Source: JAFGAV01 sp041479055 (GTDB lineage Bacteria > Acidobacteriota > Aminicenantia > Aminicenantales > JAFGAV01). From it: DNA of 64,000 bases. The DNA lies in assembly GCA_963702835.1 (NCBI GenBank), contig OY969762.1, positions 1,798,001 to 1,862,000 on the forward strand. The letters are read 5' to 3'. The notes below the pieces were generated by a model. It did no database searches, was not told where the DNA came from, and saw nothing but the letters and a program-made list of their open reading frames with translations. Position 1 is the first letter of the stretch. Every line of letters begins with the position of its first letter. The translations under genes and the position numbers were made by a program. Shown piece after piece: positions 1 through 8,184 of this stretch.

Positions 1-459
1 AATCAGGGCAGCCTCTTCTGGGGCTTCCTCATCATTGTCATCGGGGTCATTTTCCTGCTGGGCAGTCTGGGCCGTCTCGACACCCGGGATGTTTTTCACC
101 GCTACTGGCCGGTCATCCTCATCGCCCTCGGCCTGTGGCAGATGATATCCACCGGTTTCCGCAATGTTTTTCCGGGGATCCTGCTGCTGGTCGTGGGGTC
201 CGTGTTTCTCGGCCATAGCCTCAATTCTTTCCCCCCCAACATATGGATTTATGTCTGGCCGCTGGCCGTCATTTTCGTGGGCCTGTGGCTTATCTTCGGG
301 CCTCGCTTCCAGCGGCCGGCCGGCTCCGGCCCGCCCATCGAGGCCGATGAACTTGACACCACGGCCATACTGGGCGGCCTGAAGCGCGTCGTCGACACCC
401 CCTCTTTCAAGGGCGGACGGGCCACGGCCATCATGGGCGGGATCGAAATAAAAAATTAG
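1..459 (+). CDS. DUF5668/LiaF-like small membrane protein, 5' end outside window
   Basis: The reading frame is open from base 1 to the TAG at 457-459, so the start lies upstream of the window; 152 codons are visible. Three or four hydrophobic segments with repeated 'W-P-x-x-x-I-x-x-G-L-W' patterns (near residues 38-50 and 90-105) are the signature of the LiaI/LiaF-like transmembrane region. The final 40 residues are polar and end in a short 'FKGGRATAIMGGIEIKN' stretch resembling the beginning of the LiaF C-terminal domain, which is then cut short. In Firmicutes LiaF proteins sense envelope stress, but here only a membrane-protein label is justified. The next gene starts 1 nt after the stop, so the two are probably co-transcribed. 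Confidence 0.7.
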   Translation, partial: NQGSLFWGFLIIVIGVIFLLGSLGRLDTRDVFHRYWPVILIALGLWQMISTGFRNVFPGILLLVVGSVFLGHSLNSFPPNIWIYVWPLAVIFVGLWLIFGPRFQRPAGSGPPIEADELDTTAILGGLKRVVDTPSFKGGRATAIMGGIEIKN

Positions 460-460
460 A

Positions 461-1285
461 ATGAAAAAAGCGCTTCTTTGGGTATTGGCTGTTCTCCTCA
501 CCCTGGCCTCGGCCGTCTACCAGCGGATGACCGGACCGACCAATCCCCTGCGGGGCCAGGTAACGCTCTGCGGAAAGGAAATCTCCTTCCGCCTCGAACG
601 AAGCGCCGAGAACAAGGAAATCCATAAGGTTAAGGTCAGGGCGCCGGAGCCGGTCATCGGCTTCGTGGAGTTCATGCGCTTCAAGCAAGGCGACGAGTGG
701 AAACCGGAAAAAGGAATCCCCATGATCCGGGAAGGCGAAACGCTCGTTGCCCCCCTGGCCTGGCCTCCCTCCGACAGCCGGCCGCCCCTGGCCGCTAAGC
801 TGGCCTACGCCGTGTTCCTGACCTGCCGCCGGGAGGCTGTGAGCCTGACCGGGCCGCGGCCGACCATCATCCGTTTCAAAGGCTCTGTTCCGGGCTGGAT
901 CCTCATCCCCCACATCCTGGTCATGTTTCTAGCCATGCTGACGGCTGTCCGGGGTGGGTTGGAAGCGCTTTCCCGCCAAGGCCGGACGCGAATTTATGCC
1001 CTGTGGACCGTCGTCCTTCTCTTTATCGGAGGGTTAATCCTTGGCCCATTGGTCCAGAGAATATCCTTCGGCCAATGGTGGACGGGAATCCCCTTCGGCT
1101 TCGACCTGACGGATAATAAGATGCTTATCGCTTTTATCGGCTGGCTGGTCGCTTTTCTGGCCGGCCGCAAGGGCCGCAACGCCCGCTGGTGGGTGCTGGC
1201 CGCCGCCGTGCTGATGCTCATCGTCTATCTCATCCCTCACAGCCTGCTCGGCTCGGAGCTGGACTATAGCAAGGTCGTGCAGTAA
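461..1285 (+). CDS. membrane protein of unknown function
   Basis: 274 codons. A signal-anchor-like hydrophobic stretch (residues 3-20) is followed by a polar domain of about 120 residues that probably lies outside the inner membrane. The C-terminal third holds about four predicted transmembrane segments (near residues 148-165, 178-195, 220-235 and 243-262). I do not recognise the family. It begins 1 nt after the DUF5668-like gene and is read the same way, so an operon is likely. The high-GC codon use matches its neighbours. Confidence 0.65.
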   Translation: MKKALLWVLAVLLTLASAVYQRMTGPTNPLRGQVTLCGKEISFRLERSAENKEIHKVKVRAPEPVIGFVEFMRFKQGDEWKPEKGIPMIREGETLVAPLAWPPSDSRPPLAAKLAYAVFLTCRREAVSLTGPRPTIIRFKGSVPGWILIPHILVMFLAMLTAVRGGLEALSRQGRTRIYALWTVVLLFIGGLILGPLVQRISFGQWWTGIPFGFDLTDNKMLIAFIGWLVAFLAGRKGRNARWWVLAAAVLMLIVYLIPHSLLGSELDYSKVVQ

Positions 1286-1332
1286 GAGCACATTCCTCTG
1301 TTCATGCCTCTGACCTCGAAAAAATTGCGCTG

Positions 1333-1881
1333 ATGACACGCCCGATTATAAAGTCTTTGATCGCAGCCGGTTTGCTTGCGGCGCTGGCCGGCCTGGCCGA
1401 CGGCCAGGACCGGGAGCTGGGGGCCGGCCTGGGGATCGGGCTCGGCGACTTCCATAGCTGCCCCGCCTTCGGCCTGACGGCCGCTTTTCCCCTTTCTCCG
1501 CATCTCTATCTCGAGACGGAGTCCGTCTATTACTTCAACCCCGCGGAAAAGAAAAAGAACCCGCCGGCCGGGTTCCACCAGAGCAGCATGGCCGCCGACC
1601 TGGGCCTGAGCGGAATCTGCCGCTTTGCCCAAAAAAGAGCCCGGTTCATCCCTTATGCCGGGGCAGGAGTCGGATATCTCTACTCATCGGTCTTGACCAA
1701 CCGTCCCCCCTCCCCCAGGACCATCGAATCCCGGAGCCGGCTCCTGGCGGCCTTGGCCGCCGGAGTTCTTATCCGCATCAGCCGGCTGGCCGGCCTGAGG
1801 CTCGAGGCGCGCTGGCTCATCATCTCGGCCCGAGGAGGCCGAGTTCTCCGGATGACCGCCGGCCTTTTTACATATTTTTGA
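1333..1881 (+). CDS. small outer-membrane beta-barrel protein
   Basis: 182 codons. An N-terminal signal peptide (residues 1-23, charged then Ala/Leu-rich) is followed by alternating polar/hydrophobic strands rich in Gly, Tyr and Phe, and the protein ends in an aromatic residue, as outer-membrane barrels do. It shares the 'GLGDFHS' motif right after the signal and the 'VYYFNP' strand with the gene just downstream, so the two are paralogues. The size suggests an OmpW/OmpX-like eight-strand barrel; the ligand or function is unknown. The closing strand (TAGLFTYF) lacks the canonical pattern, so the barrel assignment is likely rather than certain. Confidence 0.6.
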   Translation: MTRPIIKSLIAAGLLAALAGLADGQDRELGAGLGIGLGDFHSCPAFGLTAAFPLSPHLYLETESVYYFNPAEKKKNPPAGFHQSSMAADLGLSGICRFAQKRARFIPYAGAGVGYLYSSVLTNRPPSPRTIESRSRLLAALAAGVLIRISRLAGLRLEARWLIISARGGRVLRMTAGLFTYF

Positions 1882-1964
1882 GCGGGCTCAGGGCGATTTT
1901 GATTGATTTTTATGATAAATATCTTGTATTGTCTCTCTCTTGAAAACAAAATAGGCAGCGGGCC

Positions 1965-2516
1965 ATGAAGAAAATGCAGGCAATCCTGGCCGTCTTGTTT
2001 ATGGCCTGCGGCTTGGCCGGCGGCCAGGCTTCCGACAAGGTCAAGGACAAAGAACTATCCCTCAGCCTGGGCGACGGCCTGGGCGATTTTCACTCCTCGT
2101 TCGCCTGGGGTTTTAACTTCAACTTCGCCCTCAACAAAATGCTCCGGGCCGAGCTCGACATATTTTATTATTTCAACCCCACCGAACTGTCCACCGTTCC
2201 CGGGCTGGCCATCACCGGCACCGGAGTGAGCCTCGGCCTGAGCGGACTTTACCGTTGGACTTTGGCCCACAGCCCCATCATCCTGGAGGCCGGTTTGGTA
2301 TGGGGACAGATGGTTGTTTCGGAAACCTGGAAATATTCCAGCCCCAAGCATAAAAAATCCAAACGCTTCAGTGAACCCTATGTGGGGCCGGGGGCCGGCC
2401 TTCAAGTCCGGCTGGACGGCCAGTCGGGCGTCCGCTTCGACTTCCGCTATCTCTACATTCCCTATGACAACCGCCATATCCCCCGGCTGTCCATCGGCTA
2501 CGCCTTGTGGTTTTGA
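1965..2516 (+). CDS. small outer-membrane beta-barrel protein, paralogue of preceding gene
   Basis: 183 codons with a clear signal peptide (residues 1-22, ending near GGQA). Strand-like repeats follow, with shared motifs 'GDGLGDFHSSF' and 'IFYYFNPTE' that match the gene at 1333. It ends 'LSIGYALWF', an aromatic C-terminus typical for BAM-dependent insertion. An 83-nt AT-rich gap upstream may hold its own promoter, but I found no convincing -35/-10 pair. The antiporter operon begins 8 nt after its stop codon. Confidence 0.65.
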   Translation: MKKMQAILAVLFMACGLAGGQASDKVKDKELSLSLGDGLGDFHSSFAWGFNFNFALNKMLRAELDIFYYFNPTELSTVPGLAITGTGVSLGLSGLYRWTLAHSPIILEAGLVWGQMVVSETWKYSSPKHKKSKRFSEPYVGPGAGLQVRLDGQSGVRFDFRYLYIPYDNRHIPRLSIGYALWF

Positions 2517-2524
2517 GCGGAAAG

Positions 2525-3082
2525 ATGAAAAAAGCATTCATCAAGGGAACGGCCCTCCAGTTCCTGGCGCTGATGGGGCTGTGGCTGCTGCTGAGCGGGC
2601 ACACTGACGCCTTCCACATCGGGGCGGGCCTGTTTTCAGCCCTGGTGGTCACCCTCATGCATGTCCGCATCAACCGCTACCTTTATTATAAAAAAGAGAT
2701 AGCCGGAGTCCATTCCCTGCGCCTGGCCCGCCTGGCGCTCTATATTCCCTGGCTGATGTGGCAAATCGTCCTGGCCAGCCTCCAAGTGGCCTATGCCGTG
2801 CTCCATCCCCGGATGCCCATCGACCCGGCCCTGGTCCGTTTTAAGACTAAGCTGCCCAACATCGCCGCCAAGGTCATCCTGGGCAACTCCATCACCCTGA
2901 CCCCGGGCACCTATACCATCCGCATCCGGGAGGATGAATTCCTGGTCCATTCCCTAATGGAGGTCTCCCACTCCGGGATCATCGACGGTTCGCTGCCGGG
3001 ACAGGTGGCCAAGCTCTACGGCGACAAGCCCTCGGACGTTGTCAGCGACGTCAGTATATTCCGCAAAACGAAGAATGTTTGA
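2525..3082 (+). CDS. mrpE: Mrp antiporter subunit E
   Basis: 185 codons from the ATG at 2525. This start is chosen over an upstream in-frame GTG at 2507 because the latter overlaps the previous gene and lies on the poor side of the GAGCGGAAAG ribosome-binding sequence. MrpE/MnhE features are visible: two N-terminal membrane helices, the 'HIGAGLFSALVVT' segment, a third helix with 'YIPWLMWQIVLASLQVAY', and the conserved periplasmic/cytosolic stretch 'LGNSITLTPGTYT'. MrpE is an accessory subunit of the multi-subunit Na+/H+ antiporter. It is the first gene of the operon, and its stop overlaps the start of mrpF by 8 nt. Confidence 0.93.
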   Translation: MKKAFIKGTALQFLALMGLWLLLSGHTDAFHIGAGLFSALVVTLMHVRINRYLYYKKEIAGVHSLRLARLALYIPWLMWQIVLASLQVAYAVLHPRMPIDPALVRFKTKLPNIAAKVILGNSITLTPGTYTIRIREDEFLVHSLMEVSHSGIIDGSLPGQVAKLYGDKPSDVVSDVSIFRKTKNV

Positions 3083-3353
3083 ACATAGCTTTTTCGTCAT
3101 CCTGGCCTCGGCCTTAACGGTCATCATCTTCATTCCCCTCTACCGCGTGCTGGCCGGCCCCCAGTTGCCCGACCGGATGCTGGGCGCGGGCGCCATCGGC
3201 ACTAAGACCATGGTCCTCATCCTGCTCATCGGTTTCATCTTCGACCGGCTGGACATGTTTGTGGACATCACCCTGGCCTACGCCGTGCTGAACTTCATCG
3301 GGACGATCGCCATGGCCAAGTACCTCTCCTCCCGCCGGGAGGGAAAGCCATGA
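3075..3353 (+). CDS. mrpF: Mrp antiporter subunit F
   Basis: 92 codons from the ATG at 3075, overlapping the end of mrpE. Three transmembrane helices are seen, with the family motif 'R-x-L-x-G-P-x-x-P-D-R-x-L' (VLAGPQLPDRMLGAG) between helices 1 and 2 and an acidic third helix (DRLDMFVDITLAYAVLNF). The size matches MrpF/MnhF and MbhB. It belongs to the hydrophobic proton/sodium arm and overlaps mrpG by 4 nt (ATGA), which indicates translational coupling. Confidence 0.93.
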   Translation: MFEHSFFVILASALTVIIFIPLYRVLAGPQLPDRMLGAGAIGTKTMVLILLIGFIFDRLDMFVDITLAYAVLNFIGTIAMAKYLSSRREGKP

Positions 3354-3694
3354 GCCTGGTCCACATCCTGGCCCTGCTGGTCCTGGCCGCCGGGTCCTTT
3401 TTCCTGCTGGTGGGCAGCATCGGCCTGATCCGTTTTCCAGATTTCTATTCCCGTTGTCACGCCACCGGCAAGAGCGACACCCTGGGGGTCATGCTGGTCA
3501 TCTTCGGCCTGGTCCTCATCGAGGGACTCACCCTCAACTCGGCCAAGCTCCTGCTCATCCTGGCCTTCGTCGGGCTGACCAACCCCACCGCCACCCACGC
3601 CCTGGCCCAGGCCGCCTTCCGTATTGGCCTGAAACCCTGGTTCCGTAATCCGCCCTCCGGCCGGCCGCCGGACGGGCCGGATGAGGAGAACTGA
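3350..3694 (+). CDS. mrpG: Mrp antiporter subunit G
   Basis: 114 codons. Three hydrophobic helices carry the MrpG hallmark 'S-I-G-L-I-R-F-P-D-F-Y-S-R-C-H-A-T-G-K-S-D-T-L-G' (residues about 24-47) and 'GLTNPTATHALAQAA' near the end. The start overlaps mrpF and the stop abuts the next ATG. The Pro/Gly/Asp-rich C-terminal tail is polar. Confidence 0.94.
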   Translation: MSLVHILALLVLAAGSFFLLVGSIGLIRFPDFYSRCHATGKSDTLGVMLVIFGLVLIEGLTLNSAKLLLILAFVGLTNPTATHALAQAAFRIGLKPWFRNPPSGRPPDGPDEEN

Positions 3695-3940
3695 ATGCAT
3701 CCAGAGCTGGAAATCGTTCTGCTGGTCGTTTTGCTCATCGCCGCCGTTATTGCCCTGACCGTGCGCAACCTTCTGGCGGCCGTAGTGGCGCTGACCGTCT
3801 TCAGTTTCACCTCGGCCCTCATCTACGCGGCCCTGGGCGCGGTGGATGTAGGGTTCACCGAAGCCACCGTGGGCGGCGGGGTCACCGGCGTGCTGCTCCT
3901 GGTCCTCATCTTCAGGACGACGCGAAGGAGCTCGGATTGA
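3695..3940 (+). CDS. MbhD-like subunit (DUF4040), part of split MrpA C-terminus
   Basis: 81 codons, three helices. The sequence 'VRNLLAAVVALTVFSFTSALIYAALGAVDVGFTEATVGGGV' is the core of the MrpA-C/MbhD family, including the acidic residues of 'AVDVGFTEA' that line the proton path. In Bacillus-type Mrp this domain is fused to the C-terminal side of MrpA; here it is a separate gene, as in archaeal Mbh complexes. It starts immediately after mrpG and overlaps the next gene by 4 nt. Confidence 0.88.
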   Translation: MHPELEIVLLVVLLIAAVIALTVRNLLAAVVALTVFSFTSALIYAALGAVDVGFTEATVGGGVTGVLLLVLIFRTTRRSSD

Positions 3941-4254
3941 AAGTCGTCAGCTATCTGATCCTGGCCGCTTTCTGCGGGCTGCTCATCTATGCCTCAACCG
4001 GCTTTCCCAACCGGGGGGATGCCCGGGCCGTCTATAACCGTCCGGCCAGCCCGGCCGGCACGCCCAACGCGCCGACGCGCTACATCCAGAAGTCCAAGGA
4101 GGAGATGAACACCGACAACATGGTCACCACCATCCTGGCCGACTACCGGGGCTACGACACCCTGGGGGAAGAAACGGTCATCCTGACTGCCGGCCTTATC
4201 TGTTTCCTCCTGCTGCGCAAGGAAAAGGAGAAGAACCGCCATGACCCGGAATGA
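3937..4254 (+). CDS. MbhE-like subunit, part of split MrpA C-terminus
   Basis: 105 codons starting with TTG at 3937 inside the stop of the previous gene (TTGA overlap). A first membrane helix (residues 3-20) is followed by a polar section with 'TRYIQKSKEEMNTDNMVTTILADYRGYDTLGEETVI' (given here as landmarks at residues 45-82) and a second helix. The 'N-x-V-T-x-I-L-x-D-Y-R-G-Y-D-T-L-G-E' pattern is diagnostic for the MbhE/MrpA-C-terminal domain. It overlaps mrpB by 14 nt. Confidence 0.88.
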   Translation: MKVVSYLILAAFCGLLIYASTGFPNRGDARAVYNRPASPAGTPNAPTRYIQKSKEEMNTDNMVTTILADYRGYDTLGEETVILTAGLICFLLLRKEKEKNRHDPE

Positions 4255-4678
4255 GGACGACCCCATCATCACCCTCATCAGCTCCATCGTGGCGCCCTTC
4301 ATCATGCTCTTCGGCCTGTACGTCATTTTCCACGGCCACTACAGCCCCGGCGGCGGGTTCCAGGGGGGGACGCTGCTGGCGGCGGGCATCATCCTCCTCC
4401 GCCTGGCCCTGGGCAGCGAGCTGGGGAAAAAACAGTTTCCCAGCCGGCTGGGCATTCCCCTGGGCTCGCTGGGGGTGTTGATCTACTACGGCACCGGCCT
4501 GGCCGCCCTGCTCCTGGGCGGGACGTTCCTCAACTACGCCTTCATCCCCTTCACCCGCCTGGCCTCCCACAACCGATACTGGGGCATCCTGTCCATCGAG
4601 ATCGGCGTGGGGCTGGCGGTCATGGCCGTCCTGGTGGCCATCTATGACGACCTCCTGGAAGGAGAACCGCGTGTCTGA
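4241..4678 (+). CDS. mrpB: Mrp antiporter subunit B
   Basis: 145 codons, four helices. The MnhB/MrpB fingerprint 'GLYVIFHGHYSPGGGFQGG' occupies residues about 27-45, followed by a typical second half ending in 'EIGVGLAVMAVLVAIYDDL'. It starts inside the preceding gene and overlaps the mrpC start by 8 nt. Equivalent to MbhF. Confidence 0.95.
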   Translation: MTRNEDDPIITLISSIVAPFIMLFGLYVIFHGHYSPGGGFQGGTLLAAGIILLRLALGSELGKKQFPSRLGIPLGSLGVLIYYGTGLAALLLGGTFLNYAFIPFTRLASHNRYWGILSIEIGVGLAVMAVLVAIYDDLLEGEPRV

Positions 4679-5051
4679 TTTCCTGGTGGGCCACTATTTC
4701 TACTGGTTCGTCTTCCTGTTGATGACCATCGGGCTGTTCGGCATCGTCCTCAAAAAAAACCTTATCAAGAAGGTCATCGGCATGTCCATCTTCCAGGTGG
4801 CCATCATCCTCTTTTTCGTGGCCAGCGCCTCCAAATGGGGAGCGACCGTCCCCGTCCTCGACCCGAAGCTGGGCGCGGCCGACACGGCCAAGTACATCAA
4901 CCCCCTGCCCCACTGCTTGATGCTGACGGCCATCGTCGTCGGGGTGGCCACTTCGGGCGTGGCCTTCGCCCTGATCATCAGCATCTGGCGTCGCTTCAAG
5001 ACCCTGGACGAGCCCGAGCTCCTGGAAAAAATGAAACATGATCCCGACTAA
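4671..5051 (+). CDS. mrpC: Mrp antiporter subunit C (NuoK-like)
   Basis: 126 codons from a GTG at 4671 that sits 5 nt after a GGAGAA ribosome-binding sequence; an upstream in-frame start at 4644 would lie deep inside mrpB. Three helices show the NuoK/MrpC pattern 'IGLFGIVLKKNLIKKVIGMSIFQVA', and 'INPLPHCLMLTAIVVGVATSGVAFAL' in the third helix is the family's strongest motif. It overlaps the following antiporter subunit by 14 nt. Confidence 0.94.
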   Translation: MSDFLVGHYFYWFVFLLMTIGLFGIVLKKNLIKKVIGMSIFQVAIILFFVASASKWGATVPVLDPKLGAADTAKYINPLPHCLMLTAIVVGVATSGVAFALIISIWRRFKTLDEPELLEKMKHDPD

Positions 5052-6558
5052 CGCGCCGGCCCTCACCCCCCTCCTCTTCCTGTTCACCGGCCTGCTCATT
5101 CCCCTGGCCGCTTTCAAGCTCCGCCGGCTGGCCTACTGGCTGGCCCTAGCCGCTACGGCCGCAGCCTCGGCCGCGGCGGTGTCCAACATCTTCCGCGTCT
5201 TGGACGGAGGAGCGATCCACTACCACTTCGGAGGCTGGCTGCCGCCCATCGGCATCGAGTACGTCCTCGACCCGCTGTCGGCCTTCGTCACTTCGGTCAT
5301 CAACGTCATCGCCCTCATCGTCCTCATCCACGCTCGCCGGACGGTCGAGGCCGACCTGCCCGAGGGCAAGCACGTGCCCTACTACGCCCTGGTCATGCTC
5401 ATGATGGCCGGCTTCAACGGCATCGTCGTGACCGGCGACTTCTTCAACGTGTACGTCTTCCTGGAAATCTGCTCCCTGGCCCTCTACGGGCTGGTGGCGG
5501 TGGGCGACCGAAAATCCCCGGTGGCCGCCTTCCGCTACCTGGTCCTGGGCATGATCGGCGGCTGTTTCTATCTGCTGGGCGTGGGCTTCCTGTACATGAG
5601 CAGCGGCTCGCTCAACATGGCCGACCTGAAGGCCATCCTGCCCGTGCTGGGCGCGCGCCCCGAGGTCATCGTCGCCCTGGCCTTCATGCTCCTGGGCTTC
5701 GGCCTCAAGATGGCCCTCTTCCCCCTGCACGGCTGGCTGCCCGACGCTTACACCTACGCGCCGACGGCCACCTCATCGCTCATGGCGCCCATCGGCACCA
5801 AGATCGGAGCCTACGTCCTTATCCGCATCCTTTACTTTGTCTTCGGCCTGGGGTTCATCACCAAAACAGTTCCAGTGGCGACCATCATCGCCTGGCTGTC
5901 CGCGGCGGCCATTCTCTACGGCTCGATCCAGGCCATGGCCCAGGACGAGCTGAAGCGGATGCTGGCCTTCAGCAGCGTGGCCCAGGTGGGCTATATCGGC
6001 CTGGGCATAGGCCTGGCCAACGCCTGGGGGCTGGTGGGCGCCCTGCTCCATGTCCTGAACCACGGGCTGATGAAGGCCTGCTTATTCCTGGTGGCCGGCA
6101 ACTTCCGGATGAAACTGGGCCATTCCCGGATATCCCGCCTGGACCAGGAAGCGCGGCGGAGAATGCCCTGGACCACGGCAGCCTTCACCCTGGCCGCTCT
6201 GTCCATGATCGGCCTGCCGCCCACGGTGGGCTTCTTCAGCAAGTGGTACCTGGCTTGGGGGTCGATTCGGAACGGGAGCTGGGTCTTCCTGGCCGTCATC
6301 CTGGTCTCCAGCCTGCTCAACGCCGTATATTTCTTCCGCGTCGTGGAGCGGCTGTACTTAAAGCCGGCCGACCGGCCCCCCGAAGCTGAAAAATCTGGCG
6401 GCGCGGCCGGCGGCCTCAGCGAGGCCGGACCGTCCATGCTGATCCCGACCCTGGTCCTGGCCGCCGCTCTGCTGGCGGCCGGGCTGCTCAACGCCTTTAT
6501 TGTGAAAGGGGTCCTGCTGAAAATACTGCCGCCCGGCCTGGCGGGGATGAACCCATGA
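5038..6558 (+). CDS. mrpD: Mrp antiporter subunit D (proton-conducting, NuoN/NuoL family)
   Basis: 506 codons, about 14 helices. The conserved ion-path residues are visible: Glu in 'FNVYVFLEICSLALYG' (TM5), Lys in 'GFGLKMALFPLHGWLPDAY' (TM7) and Lys in 'IGTKIGAYVLIR' (TM8). Further motifs are 'KRMLAFSSVAQVGYIG' and 'HVLNHGLMKACLF' (TM11-12). The gene is full length for MrpD/MbhH. It is the first of three antiporter-like paralogues in this operon and overlaps the second by 4 nt. Confidence 0.94.
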   Translation: MIPTNAPALTPLLFLFTGLLIPLAAFKLRRLAYWLALAATAAASAAAVSNIFRVLDGGAIHYHFGGWLPPIGIEYVLDPLSAFVTSVINVIALIVLIHARRTVEADLPEGKHVPYYALVMLMMAGFNGIVVTGDFFNVYVFLEICSLALYGLVAVGDRKSPVAAFRYLVLGMIGGCFYLLGVGFLYMSSGSLNMADLKAILPVLGARPEVIVALAFMLLGFGLKMALFPLHGWLPDAYTYAPTATSSLMAPIGTKIGAYVLIRILYFVFGLGFITKTVPVATIIAWLSAAAILYGSIQAMAQDELKRMLAFSSVAQVGYIGLGIGLANAWGLVGALLHVLNHGLMKACLFLVAGNFRMKLGHSRISRLDQEARRRMPWTTAAFTLAALSMIGLPPTVGFFSKWYLAWGSIRNGSWVFLAVILVSSLLNAVYFFRVVERLYLKPADRPPEAEKSGGAAGGLSEAGPSMLIPTLVLAAALLAAGLLNAFIVKGVLLKILPPGLAGMNP

Positions 6559-8045
6559 ATCCAGCGGGGGTTTTCTCCTCCTTGATCCCCCTGTGGGCTG
6601 TTCTGGTTTCCTTGGCCGCTGTCCCTTTCATCCTCCTCAGTTCCCGACGGCCGAACCTGCGCGAATTCTGGACGCTGGCCGCCGGCCTGGTGATGTTCGG
6701 CTGTGTCCTATCGCTCGTGCCCGCGGCTCTCCGGGGACAGACAGCCGCCGCCGAACTGTTCGAGGTCGTGCCCGGCGTTCGCCTGGCCTTGCGGGCCGAT
6801 CCCCTGGGGGTTTTTTTCGCCCTGATCGCCTCGGGGCTGTGGGTCCTAACTTCCTTCTACTCGATCGGCTATATGCGGGGACTCAAAGAGCATAAACAGA
6901 CCCGCTACTTCGCCTTCTTCGCCGTCTGCCTGTCGGCCACTATGGGCATCGCCTTTGCGGCCAACCTGGTGACCTTCATATTATTTTATGAGATCCTGAC
7001 CATCGCCACCTATCCGCTGGTCATTCACCAGGAGACGCCGGAGGCCATCCGCGCCGGCCGCAAGTACTTGGCTTTCACCCTGTCGGCCGGGGTCCTGCTC
7101 ATCGGCGCCGCGGTGTGGACCTACCAAATCACCGGGGGCAACCTCGACTTCCGGCCGGGCGGCCTCCTGGCCGGCTTCACCCTGGCCGGGAAGACGGCCA
7201 TGCCGCTTTTCCTCCTGTTCCTGGGCGGCGTCGGGGTCAAGTCCTCAATCATGCCCCTGCACAGCTGGCTGCCGGCGGCCATGGTCGCGCCCACGCCGGT
7301 GAGCGCGCTGCTGCATGCCGTGGCCGTGGTCAAGGCCGGCGTATTCGGAATGATCAGGGTAACGGCTTTTGTCTTCGGCCCGGACCTATTACGCCGCTTC
7401 GGGCTGGATACCGTTCTCATCGTCATCACCGTCACCACCATTCTCCTCGGCTCGCTGCTGGCCCTGCGGCAGGACAACCTCAAGCGCCGGCTGGCCTATT
7501 CCACCGTCTCCCATCTGTCTTACATTATTCTGGCCGCGGCTCTGCTCAGCGGCCCGGCCCTGGCGGCCGGGCTGCTCCATCTGGCCTTCCACGCCACCAT
7601 GAAGATCACCCTTTTCTTCTGCGCCGGAGCCATCGCCGTCAGCCTCGGCCGAGAGAACGTCTCCCAGCTCAACGGGGTGGGCCGGGTCATGCCCTGGACC
7701 ATGGCCGCCTTCACCATAGGCGCCTTGGGGTTGAGCGGGCTGCCGCCTATCGACGGCTTCGTCTCCAAGTGGTATCTGGGCGCGGCCGCGGTGGGGGGCG
7801 GCCGGCCCTGGCTGGCCGGTGTCCTGGTCTTAAGCGGCCTTCTCAATGCGGCCTATCTTTTTCCCATTGTCCAGCGCGCCTTCTTCCGCCGGGGGGTGGG
7901 TCTGGAGGGCCGCCGGGAAGCATCGGCCTGGATGGTTGTTCCCCTGATCTTGACCGCCCTTCTGTCTCTTGGCCTGGGCCTCTATCCGAATCTCTTCTTC
8001 GACCTGGCCCGCCGAGCGGCGGCTGGAATTTTCGGGGGGTTCTGA
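6555..8045 (+). CDS. second MrpD/NuoL-type antiporter subunit
   Basis: 496 codons. The proton-conducting transporter domain covers most of the protein, with Glu in 'FILFYEILTIATYPLVIH', Lys in 'GVGVKSSIMPLHSWLP' and 'HAVAVVKAGVFGMIR'. The 'APTPVSALLHAVAVVKAG' stretch resembles the N-terminal NuoL-like half of MrpA more than MrpD. This gene may therefore supply the N-terminal part of the split MrpA, while the two small genes at 3695 and 3937 supply its C-terminal part. It overlaps the first antiporter subunit by 4 nt. The short gene at 8047 follows after 1 nt. Confidence 0.9.
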   Translation: MNPAGVFSSLIPLWAVLVSLAAVPFILLSSRRPNLREFWTLAAGLVMFGCVLSLVPAALRGQTAAAELFEVVPGVRLALRADPLGVFFALIASGLWVLTSFYSIGYMRGLKEHKQTRYFAFFAVCLSATMGIAFAANLVTFILFYEILTIATYPLVIHQETPEAIRAGRKYLAFTLSAGVLLIGAAVWTYQITGGNLDFRPGGLLAGFTLAGKTAMPLFLLFLGGVGVKSSIMPLHSWLPAAMVAPTPVSALLHAVAVVKAGVFGMIRVTAFVFGPDLLRRFGLDTVLIVITVTTILLGSLLALRQDNLKRRLAYSTVSHLSYIILAAALLSGPALAAGLLHLAFHATMKITLFFCAGAIAVSLGRENVSQLNGVGRVMPWTMAAFTIGALGLSGLPPIDGFVSKWYLGAAAVGGGRPWLAGVLVLSGLLNAAYLFPIVQRAFFRRGVGLEGRREASAWMVVPLILTALLSLGLGLYPNLFFDLARRAAAGIFGGF

Positions 8046-8046
8046 C

Positions 8047-8184
8047 ATGAATCAATGGTGGAACCGTCTGCCGGGGTTCGCCGGCCTTTTCGGCTTCCTC
8101 GGCTGTCTCCTGCTCATCGCCTTGTCCTGGGGCTTGGGCAAGATCCTCCTGCGCAAGAATGAACGGTATTATGATCATGAATGA
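8047..8184 (+). CDS. 45-residue single-helix protein within the Mrp operon
   Basis: ATG at 8047, 1 nt after the stop of the second antiporter subunit; its end overlaps the start region of the third. The product has one transmembrane helix (residues about 13-34, Gly/Leu-rich) and a charged C-terminal tail (LLRKNERYYDHE). I do not recognise a named family. Its fixed position and overlaps on both sides make a real, translated small subunit plausible. It could be an assembly or interface peptide between the two large antiporter subunits; this is inference. Confidence 0.6.
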   Translation: MNQWWNRLPGFAGLFGFLGCLLLIALSWGLGKILLRKNERYYDHE

